This document shows, piece by piece, positions 16,809 through 25,678 of a stretch of 40,220 bases of DNA. How positions within the stretch are numbered: position 1 is the first letter of the stretch; every line of letters starts with the position of its first letter. A model generated the notes under the pieces. It ran no database searches. It had not been told where the DNA came from and worked only from the letters and a program-made list of their open reading frames with translations. This stretch comes from Erysipelotrichaceae bacterium. GTDB lineage: Bacteria > Bacillota_I > Bacilli_A > Erysipelotrichales > Erysipelotrichaceae. The DNA is taken from positions 1-40,220 of the forward strand of contig JAFYHQ010000017.1 in NCBI GenBank assembly GCA_017539105.1, read 5' to 3'. The translations under genes were made by a program, and so were the position numbers.

Positions 16809-18070
16809 TGAAGTACGCTCTGGCAATCGATATCGGCGCATCTTCCGGCAGGCATATCGTCGGTTGGAAAGAGAATGATGAAATCAGAACGGAAGAAGTC
16901 TATCGTTTTCCTAATGGCGTGAAAGAAGAAGATGGGCATCTCATCTGGGATGTCGATCTTCTTTTTAAGAAAGTAAAAAACGGGATCGCGGAAGCAAAAA
17001 AGAAATATGAGATCGATTCTTTGTCGATCGATACCTGGGGCGTGGATTATGTGCTGATGAATGGCGAAGAAGAACACTATCCCGTCTACGCCTACCGGGA
17101 TTCCAGAACGGAAAAGATCATCGATGAAGTCCATTCCCTCGTTCCTTTTGAAGAGCTATATGCGCATACGGGATGTCAGTTCCAGCCGTTCAATACGGTC
17201 TATCAGCTCTATGACGATATGAAACAGGGAAGACTCGAAAATGCGACAGATTTCCTGATGATTCCGGAATATCTTTTATACAAGCTGACAGGTGTCAGGA
17301 AGAAAGAATTCACGAATGCGACGACGACCGGTCTGATCGATCATGAAACTCTGATGTTTGATCAGGAGATCATTGGAAAGCTCGGACTGCCAAAGCAGCT
17401 GTTCCCTGAACTGGATCAGCCCGGTGAAGTCCTGGGAGAATACGAAGGGATCAAAGTGATCTTATGTGCGACCCATGATACGGGAAGCGCCGTTGAAGGC
17501 ATACCGATGGAAGGGAATGAACTCTATATCTCTTCCGGAACCTGGTCTTTGCTGGGAGTCAAGACAGAAAAACCGATCACCGATCCTGGCAGCATGAAGG
17601 CAAACTATTCCAATGAAGGCGGTGTCGGATACAACCGTTATCAGAAGAACATCATGGGCATGTGGATCATCAATGAACTGCAGAAAGAACTGTGTCCCGA
17701 TGAAAATATCGCCGATATCGTGAAGAAAGCGGAAGACAGCGCTTATGAAGAAGTGCTGGATGCAAACCATGAATCGCTTTTGGCTCCTTTAAGCATGAAG
17801 TCCGCTTTTGATGCATTGCTTAAAATCAAACCTGAAAACGCATACGACTATTTCCGTTGCGCTTTCAAGTCGCTGGCTTTCTCCTATAAGCAGGCAATCG
17901 AAGAACTGGAAAACAATACAAGGAAATCTTACAAGAAACTGTATATCGTCGGAGGCGGAGCCAAGAACGCTTTCCTGAACAGGCTGACAGAAGAAGCTAC
18001 AGGCAAACAGGTCATCGCGCTTCCGATCGAAGCGACCGCTTTGGGCAATCTTAAGATACAATTAGGTTAG
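16805..18070 (+). CDS. rhaB: Rhamnulokinase, C-terminally short
   Basis: This FGGY-family kinase phosphorylates L-rhamnulose at C1. It shows the N-terminal phosphate motif AIDIGASSGRHIVG, the region LSIDTWGVDYVL, and the ATP-site motifs CATHDTGSAV, SSGTWSLLG and VGGGAKNAFLN. It has 421 residues, whereas typical RhaB proteins have 465-490. It ends at ATALGNLKIQLG, the point where other RhaB proteins continue for about 50-60 more residues (GNIGIQLMTLDEL in E. coli). The stop is followed 7 bases later by rhaM. The catalytic core appears complete, so this may be a compact natural form or a deletion of the last helices. Confidence 0.93.
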   Translation: MMKYALAIDIGASSGRHIVGWKENDEIRTEEVYRFPNGVKEEDGHLIWDVDLLFKKVKNGIAEAKKKYEIDSLSIDTWGVDYVLMNGEEEHYPVYAYRDSRTEKIIDEVHSLVPFEELYAHTGCQFQPFNTVYQLYDDMKQGRLENATDFLMIPEYLLYKLTGVRKKEFTNATTTGLIDHETLMFDQEIIGKLGLPKQLFPELDQPGEVLGEYEGIKVILCATHDTGSAVEGIPMEGNELYISSGTWSLLGVKTEKPITDPGSMKANYSNEGGVGYNRYQKNIMGMWIINELQKELCPDENIADIVKKAEDSAYEEVLDANHESLLAPLSMKSAFDALLKIKPENAYDYFRCAFKSLAFSYKQAIEELENNTRKSYKKLYIVGGGAKNAFLNRLTEEATGKQVIALPIEATALGNLKIQLG

Positions 18071-18077
18071 GAGAACG

Positions 18078-18398
18078 ATGATGAAAAAATACGCATGGAA
18101 AGGCATGATTGCAGATGGCAAGATCGATGAATATATCAGACGGCACAATGAAATCTGGCCGGAAATGGTCGAGCTGCTGAAAGAAGCGGGGATCGTGAAT
18201 TATACGATCTGGAATACGGGAAATGAGGTATTCGGTTACTACGAATGTACGAAAGGGGCCGACTATGCCGCGAAGGTGCAGGCAGAAAGCCCGATCGTCG
18301 ACAAGTGGAACGAATACATGAAGGATGTCCTGATCATGGAGATGGATCCGGTAACAGGGGCTCAGCCATTGCTGAAGAAAGTATTCGAACTGGATTAA
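18078..18398 (+). CDS. rhaM: L-rhamnose mutarotase
   Basis: This protein interconverts alpha- and beta-L-rhamnose so that the isomerase receives its preferred anomer. At 106 residues it is the normal size for the dimeric alpha/beta-barrel mutarotase. Recognisable features are the N-terminal AWKGMIADGKIDEYIRRHNE, the histidine in RRHNEIWPEM, and the C-terminal PIVDKWNEYMKDVL with its tryptophan. Two ATGs occur in tandem; the first is 6 bases after AGGAG. The gene overlaps an artefactual longer reading of the next one in another frame. Confidence 0.95.
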   Translation: MMKKYAWKGMIADGKIDEYIRRHNEIWPEMVELLKEAGIVNYTIWNTGNEVFGYYECTKGADYAAKVQAESPIVDKWNEYMKDVLIMEMDPVTGAQPLLKKVFELD

Positions 18399-18409
18399 AG
18401 AGGGAACAT

Positions 18410-20089
18410 ATGAAGACGGAATGGTATAAAAAGGCAGTCGTATATCAGATCTATCCGTTCAGCTACATGGATAGCAACAATGACGGATGGGGCGATATCG
18501 ATGGGATCATTTCCAGACTTGACTATATCAAGGATCTGGGAGTGACCGCGATCTGGTTTTCTCCGTTATACAAATCACCGGATTATGACTATGGCTATGA
18601 TATCAGCGATTATCTGGATATCGATGAGAAATTCGGGACAATGAAGGATTTCGATCGTCTGCTGAAGGAATGTCATAAGCGGGATCTCAAAGTGATCATG
18701 GATATGGTCATCAATCATACGTCCATTGAACACAGATGGTTCAAGGAAGCTCTGAAATCAAAAGATTCTCCTTACCGTGATTATTACATCATCCGTGAAG
18801 GAAAACATGAGAAAGGAAAGCTTCTTCCGCCTAGCAACTGGGTCTCTTCCTTTACCGGTTCCGCCTGGGAGAGGATCGGGGATACCGATGAGTTCTATCT
18901 GCATCTTTTCTGCAAGGAACAGGCGGATCTCAACTGGGAGAATCCCAAGGTAAGAGAAGAAATTGTAAATATCCTGAACTTCTGGTTGAAAAAGGGCGTG
19001 GACGGCTTCCGTTTCGATGTCTTCAACATGTTTTCGAAAGTATATCCGATCCGTGATGACGATGATAAGCATACCTACCAGAAGGGCGCCCAGTATTTTG
19101 TGGATGGACCGAGGATGCATGAATTCCTGAAAGAACTGAATGCCAAAGCATTGTCCCTGTATGACAGCTATACGGTAGGCGAATCGTACCGTCCTTCCAA
19201 GGAAGCGGCACTTGCTTATGTGAAGAAAGAGAATCATGAGCTTGACAGCATCTTCAATTTCGCACACATGGAAGCAGACAATATCGGAGGTTTGAAATTC
19301 TTCTGGAAACCTTTCGATCTGCTTCAGTTCAAGCGGGGATTCTTCGAGCCTCAGCAGGACTACTATCAGAACGGATGGAACACGCTGGTGCTGGAAAATC
19401 ACGACAATCCGCGCAGCGTCAGCCGTTTCGGCATCGATACGAAACATTACCGTTATGAAGCCGCAACCATGCTGGCAACGGTCATGTTTATGGGTTTCGG
19501 AATCCCGTTCATCTATATGGGACAGGAGATCGGCATGGTCAACTGCGATTTCAAGAGTATCGATGACATGAAAGATCCGGTCAGTCATTTTGTTTACGAC
19601 CTGATGCACGGTTACGGGATGCCCGGGAAACTGGCGTTCTCTTTCATCCGCTATGGCGCAAGAGATCATGCCCGTGTGCCGATGGCTTGGAATGATTCTG
19701 TCAATGGCGGATTCAACAAAGGAACAGAACCATGGCAGAAGGGAGATCTTTCCTATAAAAATATCAATGTCGCAAAAGATCTTGACAGCGACAGATCCAT
19801 TTATCGCTACTATCAGAAAGTGCTGGATATCAAAAAGAACAATGATATCGCGATCTATGGCAAGACCAGGGAATATGATCATGAGAACAAGAAGATCATT
19901 GCCTACAGCCGTGAATATGAAGGAAAGAGACTGTTCATCGTTGGCAATTTCAGCAAGAAACAGGTATCCTATCGAATCCCTGAAGAGATGAAAGACATGA
20001 AAGTACTGCTGAATAATGATCCGGAACTTGCCGAAAAGGATGGAACGCTGGCTCTGAAGCCGTATCAGGCTCTGATCTTCCAGGAGTGA
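18410..20089 (+). CDS. Oligo-1,6-glucosidase type alpha-glucosidase, GH13
   Basis: This GH13 glycosidase (559 residues) opens with EWYKKAVVYQIYPFSYMDSN. The nucleophile Asp203 lies in GFRFDVFNM, the acid/base Glu in YTVGESYRPS, and the third acid in ENHDNPRS. A valine follows the nucleophile (FDV), which in GH13_31 enzymes is associated with alpha-1,6 specificity; alpha-1,4 enzymes usually carry alanine there. I chose the ATG at 18410 because AGAGGG precedes it and the conserved fold begins there. An in-frame extension to 18245 would only read through rhaM out of frame. It is the last gene before a terminator. A link to rhamnosides is unclear; isomaltose-type sugars are the usual substrates. 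Confidence 0.93.
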   Translation: MKTEWYKKAVVYQIYPFSYMDSNNDGWGDIDGIISRLDYIKDLGVTAIWFSPLYKSPDYDYGYDISDYLDIDEKFGTMKDFDRLLKECHKRDLKVIMDMVINHTSIEHRWFKEALKSKDSPYRDYYIIREGKHEKGKLLPPSNWVSSFTGSAWERIGDTDEFYLHLFCKEQADLNWENPKVREEIVNILNFWLKKGVDGFRFDVFNMFSKVYPIRDDDDKHTYQKGAQYFVDGPRMHEFLKELNAKALSLYDSYTVGESYRPSKEAALAYVKKENHELDSIFNFAHMEADNIGGLKFFWKPFDLLQFKRGFFEPQQDYYQNGWNTLVLENHDNPRSVSRFGIDTKHYRYEAATMLATVMFMGFGIPFIYMGQEIGMVNCDFKSIDDMKDPVSHFVYDLMHGYGMPGKLAFSFIRYGARDHARVPMAWNDSVNGGFNKGTEPWQKGDLSYKNINVAKDLDSDRSIYRYYQKVLDIKKNNDIAIYGKTREYDHENKKIIAYSREYEGKRLFIVGNFSKKQVSYRIPEEMKDMKVLLNNDPELAEKDGTLALKPYQALIFQE

Positions 20090-20115
20090 TCCACAGCACA
20101 GAAACAGGAATACGC

Positions 20116-20138
20116 AAAGGCTGTCATACAGCCTTTTT
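20116..20138 (+). terminator. Terminator of the rhamnoside operon
   Basis: A perfect 9-bp stem (AAAGGCTGT/ACAGCCTTT) has a CAT loop and is followed by TT. It lies 27 bases after the GH13 stop. Confidence 0.85.
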
Positions 20139-20173
20139 CAATGAAATAAGCTACAATTATCATAGGAGTATCC

Positions 20174-21535
20174 ATGAGACGCAGCAAAGCATTTTTCATT
20201 CTTCTTCTATCATTTCTTCTGTGTTCCTGCAGCATGCCGATCGATTCGCAGGATACAGAATCTTTAAGCTATGAGGAACTTCTTTTTGATACGTCCTATG
20301 TCCATAAGATCAATGTGGAAATCAGCGATGAAGACTGGAACGATCTTCTGGAAAACCCGAAAGACAAGACCAAGTATCATGTGAATGTAACGGTCGATGG
20401 ACAGCGGTATGAAGATGTTTCGTTTGCGACCAAAGGCAATATCTCTCTGGATGCAATCGCGAAAAAAGAGAATCAGATACGTTACAGTTTCAAGATCAAT
20501 TTCACGAAATTCAATAAAGACAGCGATTATCATGGTTTAAATAAACTGCATCTGAACAATGGTTATTGCGATGCGACTTATATGAAGGATTATCTGTCTT
20601 ATCGCGTCCTGGCGGAGGCGGGAGTCAAAACGCCTTTGTGCAGTTATGTCTGGCTGACGATCAATGGAAAGGATTTTGGCCTCTATCAGGCGATCGAAGA
20701 AGTCGGAAAATCCTGGCTGAAGCGAAACGATCTGGGCGACGGTGCGTTATACAAACCGGAATATGAAGATTCCTACCGCGGTTTTCATTCTTCTTCCCTG
20801 GTCTATACGGATGACGAGATCGGCAGTTATCCTGAAATCTTCAACAATAATGAAACGCCTGTCGATGACCAGGATAAGCATAGACTGATTGGAATTCTCA
20901 AGGCCATGAATGAACGAAACGATCTGGAAGAATACCTGGATACCGAGGAAATTATCCGTTACTTTGTCGGGCATAATTATGTCGGCAACTATGACAGTTA
21001 TACCGGCAACATGCTGCATAACTATTATCTCTATGAAAAAGACGGGAAACTGTCGGTCTATCCCTGGGATTACAATCTGGCGTTTGGCGGCTTTCAGACT
21101 GGGAAAACGATCGACTATGTCAATATCGGAATCGATACTCCTCTCAGAAATCTGAAAGACGAAGAGCAAAGACCGCTATGGACGTGGATCGCTCAAGACG
21201 ATGAATATCTGCAGCGGTATCATGAGATTTTTGATGAATTGCTTCGTTCCTATTTTGAATCGGGAAGATGTGAAGAAGAGATCGATACGATAAGCAGGAT
21301 GATCCGATCTTATGTAGAAAAAGATCCGACTGCGTTTTTCGATGTCGAACGGTTTGATAAAGCGATCGCGACTTTGAAGATCTACTGTTCAAAGCGTACG
21401 CAAAGCATACGGAAACAGCTGAATAACGGGCTTTCAACGGTTACGGAACTGCAGGAAGATGCCGATAAGATACCTGTCAATGATCTGGTCATTTCTTTGA
21501 TGGGACAGTATGGAAGCAGGTTTTTCAATCGCTGA
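20174..21535 (+). CDS. CotH-kinase family lipoprotein
   Basis: This 453-residue protein has a lipoprotein signal (MRRSKAFFILLLSFLLCSC, lipidated Cys19). The rest is a CotH domain: the KINVEISDEDWNDLLENP opening, RYSFKINFTKFN, LNKLHLNNGYCD, SYVWLTINGKDFGLYQAIEEV, and the active-site segment YPWDYNLAFGG with Asp299. CotH proteins are atypical protein kinases first known from spore coats. Outside sporulation they occur as secreted proteins that may phosphorylate surface proteins. The ribosome site AGGAG lies before the ATG. The gene lies directly before a sortase and its substrate. Function here is inferred only at family level. Confidence 0.88.
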   Translation: MRRSKAFFILLLSFLLCSCSMPIDSQDTESLSYEELLFDTSYVHKINVEISDEDWNDLLENPKDKTKYHVNVTVDGQRYEDVSFATKGNISLDAIAKKENQIRYSFKINFTKFNKDSDYHGLNKLHLNNGYCDATYMKDYLSYRVLAEAGVKTPLCSYVWLTINGKDFGLYQAIEEVGKSWLKRNDLGDGALYKPEYEDSYRGFHSSSLVYTDDEIGSYPEIFNNNETPVDDQDKHRLIGILKAMNERNDLEEYLDTEEIIRYFVGHNYVGNYDSYTGNMLHNYYLYEKDGKLSVYPWDYNLAFGGFQTGKTIDYVNIGIDTPLRNLKDEEQRPLWTWIAQDDEYLQRYHEIFDELLRSYFESGRCEEEIDTISRMIRSYVEKDPTAFFDVERFDKAIATLKIYCSKRTQSIRKQLNNGLSTVTELQEDADKIPVNDLVISLMGQYGSRFFNR

Positions 21536-21653
21536 TGAGCAGCATATCTGTCAGGATACTATCTATTTTCGCTGATGATGTTTATAATGGAATCGTAAGA
21601 TTTTTTGATGCAGATAATGGATAAGAATCATTGCTTCAGGGGGTAATGCTGCA

Positions 21654-22820
21654 ATGAAAAAACAAAGAAGAATGTATGGAATCTTTCTGGTATTGCTGAT
21701 GATCATCGGAATGCTGTCTGTGCCTGTTCTAAAAACAGCAAGGGCGGAAGAAGATGATGGAAGCGTAACGGAACCTGTGCCAGACACAGAGCCTGCGGAT
21801 GGGACAGAAGAAAACAGAGCCGATGAGACCGTGATCGAGCAGGTTTCTTTCACGCTGGAAGCTCCTGCCTGCGGTATGAAGGTCAAAGCGGATGAACCGC
21901 TTTATGATTGGAGTTCCCAGACACCTCAGCCTGTCGTGACGATCAATGATACGGATGCCCATTATCATCTGGATGATGGCGAAGGTGAAACCCACTATGC
22001 GTATTGGGTGGATGATGAATATGATCTGTTTACCGGAACATATGAGCCGGGTCAGGCTTTTTATGCCGTTATCTATTTCACAACGGAAGAAGGATGGATT
22101 TTCAGCGACGATACGCAAGTAAACATTGACGGAAGCGGTCTGACTATCGACTATTCAGGCACCATCGAAGGACCGGATTTCTTTTATGTTTCGGTAACGG
22201 GGACGGTCTCTGATGACTGCGATATTGATGATGGAGTCATCAGAAATGTTTCTCTTACGATCACTCCGCCGAAGTGCAACGAAAAAGTCACAGTCGAATA
22301 TGAAACGGTAACGTATGATAATGAAGAATATACCTATATCAAAGATCAGACACCGCGACCGGAAGTGAAACTGCCATCCGATGCGATATATGAATTCTAT
22401 TATTATGAAGATGACGACGGAAATTTCGTAGATGATTATGCATATTGGACTAAAAACACTTCAACGGAGGAAGCGTTTGAACCGTTTGAAGGAACATACA
22501 AGGGCGGGGATACCTTCTATGCGGAAGTCTACCTGATCATCGAATATCAGGAGGATATGGAATATATATTCGCAGAAGATCTTACGATCGATGTCAAAGG
22601 CGCAACTTGCGTCGATTATATAGTCAATACTTATGGCTATAACGAATTATTGATCATGGTAAAGGGAACCGTTGACGCCTGTGAGGTGGAAAAGACACCG
22701 GATCCTCCGATCGTTGTACCTAAGACCGGTATCGAAGGATCGGCATTCCCTTCATTCATAAGCTGCATCGGCATACTTGGTTTGTGCATGAGCGCTGCCG
22801 TACTGAACAAGAAAAGATAA
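21654..22820 (+). CDS. Sortase-anchored surface protein with two tandem repeats
   Basis: This 388-residue secreted protein has a signal peptide ending at ARA (residue 31). An acidic linker is followed by two related domains of ~150 residues (about 60-200 and 205-350). Each starts with a SFTLEAP or SLTITPP strand and contains an FTGTYEPGQAFYA or FEGTYKGGDTFYA segment. The C-terminus is a sorting signal: VPKTG (residues 355-359), a hydrophobic stretch, then NKKR. VPKTG deviates from LPXTG and resembles the [SP]PxTG class used by clostridial class B sortases. Exactly such an enzyme is encoded next. The ribosome site is AGGGGGT. I do not recognise the repeat domain. Confidence 0.82.
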   Translation: MKKQRRMYGIFLVLLMIIGMLSVPVLKTARAEEDDGSVTEPVPDTEPADGTEENRADETVIEQVSFTLEAPACGMKVKADEPLYDWSSQTPQPVVTINDTDAHYHLDDGEGETHYAYWVDDEYDLFTGTYEPGQAFYAVIYFTTEEGWIFSDDTQVNIDGSGLTIDYSGTIEGPDFFYVSVTGTVSDDCDIDDGVIRNVSLTITPPKCNEKVTVEYETVTYDNEEYTYIKDQTPRPEVKLPSDAIYEFYYYEDDDGNFVDDYAYWTKNTSTEEAFEPFEGTYKGGDTFYAEVYLIIEYQEDMEYIFAEDLTIDVKGATCVDYIVNTYGYNELLIMVKGTVDACEVEKTPDPPIVVPKTGIEGSAFPSFISCIGILGLCMSAAVLNKKR

Positions 22821-22848
22821 GAAAGTCGGATCACCATTACTATTCAAG

Positions 22849-22881
22849 AGGCAGAAAGGATTCATCCATTCTGCCTTTTCT
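22849..22881 (+). terminator. Terminator after the VPKTG surface protein
   Basis: An 8-bp stem AGGCAGAA/TTCTGCCT has a 12-base loop and is followed by TTTCTT. It separates the substrate gene from the sortase gene, which has its own -10-like TATAAT at 22921-22926. Confidence 0.75.
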
Positions 22882-22963
22882 TATGACTCTCTTATCATCG
22901 CAGTTGTCTGATGAATAGGGTATAATGGGGAATAGATGAAGTGATCTTTATCTTCAAAAGAAA

Positions 22964-23881
22964 ATGAAAGAAGACAAAAACAAAAACAGATCTGTATCTT
23001 CGGTAAAACGAAACAAGAAGATCGCGATCGTGATCTTGTCTTTCTTGTTGTGCGGAGCGCTAATTGTCTTAGGCTGGTTCGTGATCAAGGACAGACAGAA
23101 AACGGAAGAACCGATCGAGGATGATGTGATCGTTGTCCCGGTGGAAGAACCGGAACCTGTCATCGATGAAGAACGAAAGAAACAGCTGCAGGAATATGAA
23201 GCCATTAACAAGGATTATGTCGGCCAGATCGTGTTTGATTCCGGTCTGATCGATCTTCCTTTCGTTCAAGCCAAAGATGTCTATGACGAGAATGGCAAGC
23301 TTTATAAATTCTATGATGAGAAGGGGCATGTGGTCACGGATCCGACCGGCTATACCGGGAATGATGTCTATATCTGGACCAACTGGAAAACCGGGAAGTA
23401 TGACTATTCCGATGAGGGCGGTTCCGTTTTCATGGATTATCGCAATGAACCTGATGATCAGAATCTGATCATCTATGGCCACCATTATGCCAGAGACTGG
23501 GATCCTACGGGTTCGAAACAGTTTACTCCATTGGATGTTCTGCTGGATGAAGAAAACTATCAGGACAACAAGATGCTGAAACTGTATCTGGAAAATGAAG
23601 TGCGGTCCTATGTCGTGACCAATATTTTTATCATCGATATCTATAATGAGAAACAGCTGCAGATCTTGCGTAACGATATGGCGGTCGATTTCTATAACAG
23701 GGAGGATCCCGATTTCTTTGAGAGCTATATTCCTTATATCGATTCCATTTCGAAATATGATACGAAAGAACCTTTGAAGAAAGACGACCGGCTGCTGACG
23801 CTTGTGACCTGCATCCAGCATCAGCCGCAGTACAGGCAGATCATTTTATGTAAAGAAGTCAAAACGGAGAATTACGAATAA
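22964..23881 (+). CDS. Class B sortase
   Basis: This membrane-anchored transpeptidase attaches surface proteins to the cell wall. It has 305 residues. A cytoplasmic basic N-terminus is followed by one membrane segment (~19-41) and an external catalytic domain. The catalytic His173 lies in IIYGHHYA, Cys283 in LLTLVTC and Arg291 in QYRQIIL. The spacing and the TLVTCIQHQPQYR context fit class B rather than class A. A TATAAT box at 22921-22926 is the likely promoter, but no clear -35 is present. The ribosome site is weak (AAAAGAAA). The neighbouring VPKTG protein is the obvious substrate. Confidence 0.92.
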   Translation: MKEDKNKNRSVSSVKRNKKIAIVILSFLLCGALIVLGWFVIKDRQKTEEPIEDDVIVVPVEEPEPVIDEERKKQLQEYEAINKDYVGQIVFDSGLIDLPFVQAKDVYDENGKLYKFYDEKGHVVTDPTGYTGNDVYIWTNWKTGKYDYSDEGGSVFMDYRNEPDDQNLIIYGHHYARDWDPTGSKQFTPLDVLLDEENYQDNKMLKLYLENEVRSYVVTNIFIIDIYNEKQLQILRNDMAVDFYNREDPDFFESYIPYIDSISKYDTKEPLKKDDRLLTLVTCIQHQPQYRQIILCKEVKTENYE

Positions 23882-23910
23882 GATACTGATAAACGGAATG
23901 GGATAAGCAT

Positions 23911-25494
23911 ATGAAGGTTATTATTGCGGATGACGAGATCCATATCTGTTCCTTGCTGAAACATCTGATCAAATGGGATGAACTGGGTCTGGAACTGGTC
24001 AGTGTCTACAACGATGGAGAAAGCCTGCTGGAAGGATTTGAAGAGGAACCGGCAGATATCCTTTTGTGTGACATCGAAATGGGTGCGATCAGCGGTTTGG
24101 ATGCGATCAAAGAGATCAAAGAGAAGCATCCCGACTGCCAGTGCATCATCATCAGCGGTTTCCGTAATTTCGACTATGTCCAGACTGCCATGAAGTATGG
24201 CGTCAATAATTATCTTTTGAAACCGATCGATGAAAACGATCTGAATGCGACACTGCGATCGGTGATCGATAAGATGAATGTCCAGCAGAACGGCTACGAT
24301 GTGATCGCCAATCATGCGGCAAGAAAGAAACTCTATGATATGCTGGATCGTCTGGGGGATCATACGGATCTTGATACGTTGAATCGTACCTATCATTATC
24401 ATTTTTCGGATGGATTGTTTTTCTTTGTGCATGCGATCTTTACAAGACTGGATTTCGCTTCGGAAACGCTGCCGCAGATCGCTTCGACTTATTCCGAAGA
24501 ACTGAAACGAAGAATGAGCGACTACTGTTTCGATATGGAATGTTTCGATGTATCGGCGAATTCGGTGACGACCATCATCAACTGCAAGAATGAAGAAGAA
24601 AGCATTCCGAAAAAGACTTTCGATGCCATTTTCAGAGAGATCTGCATCCGTATGGATGCGATGTTCGGCTGCACCTGCTATATGGGGATTTCCAGCAGTT
24701 CTGCGGATATCGATCATCTTGGAAAACAGAAAGATGAAGCGACCACGGTGCTGGTAAACCGTTTCGCTTATCCGGAATTGCGCTGCTTCTATACGGGAGA
24801 CCATTCCGCGCAATATGTGACAGGAGAACTGGATATCCTTGAAAGAAACGAAATCATCAACAAGATACAGTCCGCAGATATCAAGGAAGTGACCGACTGG
24901 ATCCGGAGATTCTTTATCAAAAAGAACGATATCATCAGCAAGAATCCGCAGATCATCGTGACTTATTATTTTCTGATCTTTGAACTGCTGAATAACGAGA
25001 TCTATGAGATCTCAAGCAGACAGGAGAATAAAGCGTTTGTCAGGAACAGAGGCATTCTTTTATATGAAAACAGCCGCAGCAAAGAGGATCTGATCAATCA
25101 TCTTTGCATGATTGCGGAAGAACTGATGGAAGACTGCCTGAGTTTCAGAAAGAACAATGCTTCGATCTATATACAGCAGGCGAAGGATTATCTTGATCAC
25201 AGCTATCATGAAAGAAAAGGGGATCAAGGTAGCGATCGGTTCTTCCAGCAAGAATACGAAATTCATTCTGAAGCAGATCGGGATGCTAGAGGATTTCGAT
25301 GCGATTTCCGATGGCAACAATATCACCCGTTCCAAACCGGATCCGGAAGTCTTTCTGAAAGCGGCAGAGATGCTGGATATCGAGCCGGAAGAATGTCTGG
25401 TCGTAGAAGATGCTTTAGCGGGGATCGAAGCAGCCAAAACAGGCAATATGTATGCGGCGGCCGTTGGCGATGTCACCAGGAGCGAACTGGCTGA
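23911..25494 (+). pseudogene. YesN-type response regulator, truncated, with a frame-shifted tail
   Basis: Residues 1-120 form a receiver domain with acidic pair Asp7-Asp8, phosphoacceptor Asp54 in LLCDIEMG, Ser82 and Lys104 in LLKPID. Residues ~130-420 match the long middle region of YesN-type two-component regulators. Such proteins end in an AraC-type helix-turn-helix domain, opened here by IYIQQAKDYLDHSYHE (to residue 434). At ~25210-25218 the homology stops. The remaining ~90 residues (Gly, Arg and Ser rich) are an out-of-frame reading of a beta-phosphoglucomutase gene. The protein therefore lacks its DNA-binding domain and probably cannot regulate. No partner histidine kinase remains nearby. 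Confidence 0.85.
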
Positions 25495-25540
25495 CTATCG
25501 TCTGGATGAGATCTGTGAACTCCTGGAACTGTTTGATTAG
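25208..25540 (+). pseudogene. pgmB: 3' fragment of a beta-phosphoglucomutase gene
   Basis: The frame encodes MKEKGIKVAIGSSSKNTKFI, then ISDGNNITRSKPDPEVFL and ECLVVEDALAGIEAAKTG. These are the conserved C-terminal half motifs of HAD-family beta-phosphoglucomutase, which converts beta-glucose-1-phosphate to glucose-6-phosphate. Only ~110 of the usual ~220 residues remain. The N-terminal half with the catalytic DxD pair is absent. No ribosome site precedes the ATG at 25208. It is joined out of frame to the truncated response regulator, so it is a remnant. A hairpin terminator follows at 25565-25584, probably the original operon end. Confidence 0.88.
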
Positions 25541-25564
25541 TCATTCAGATCGTATAAACATGTA

Positions 25565-25587
25565 AAAAGCCCTCATGGGCTTTTCTT
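25565..25587 (+). terminator. Terminator after the pgmB remnant
   Basis: A perfect 8-bp stem AAAAGCCC/GGGCTTTT has a TCAT loop and is followed by CTT. Confidence 0.8.
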
Positions 25588-25678
25588 ATTGGACAAAAGA
25601 TCCTGCAACGAGCATTTATGTTTTTATTCGTGTAGAATAGATATGTATGACAGCAGATCGTCATTTTGGAGGTATATC

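Noticed and set aside
18245..18409. N-terminal extension of the GH13 protein
   Set aside because: These 55 codons read through rhaM in the wrong frame; the conserved GH13 start and an AGAGGG site point to 18410.
18758..19882. 374-codon minus-strand frame opposite the GH13 gene
   Set aside because: Antisense shadow with no ribosome site or recognisable domain.
25157..25207. Earlier start for the phosphoglucomutase fragment
   Set aside because: The 17 extra residues are an out-of-frame reading of the response regulator; PgmB similarity begins at 25208.
25541..25678. preQ1 riboswitch upstream of queT
   Set aside because: The conserved core with its C-rich loop and A-rich tail is not present; only the previous operon's terminator is found.
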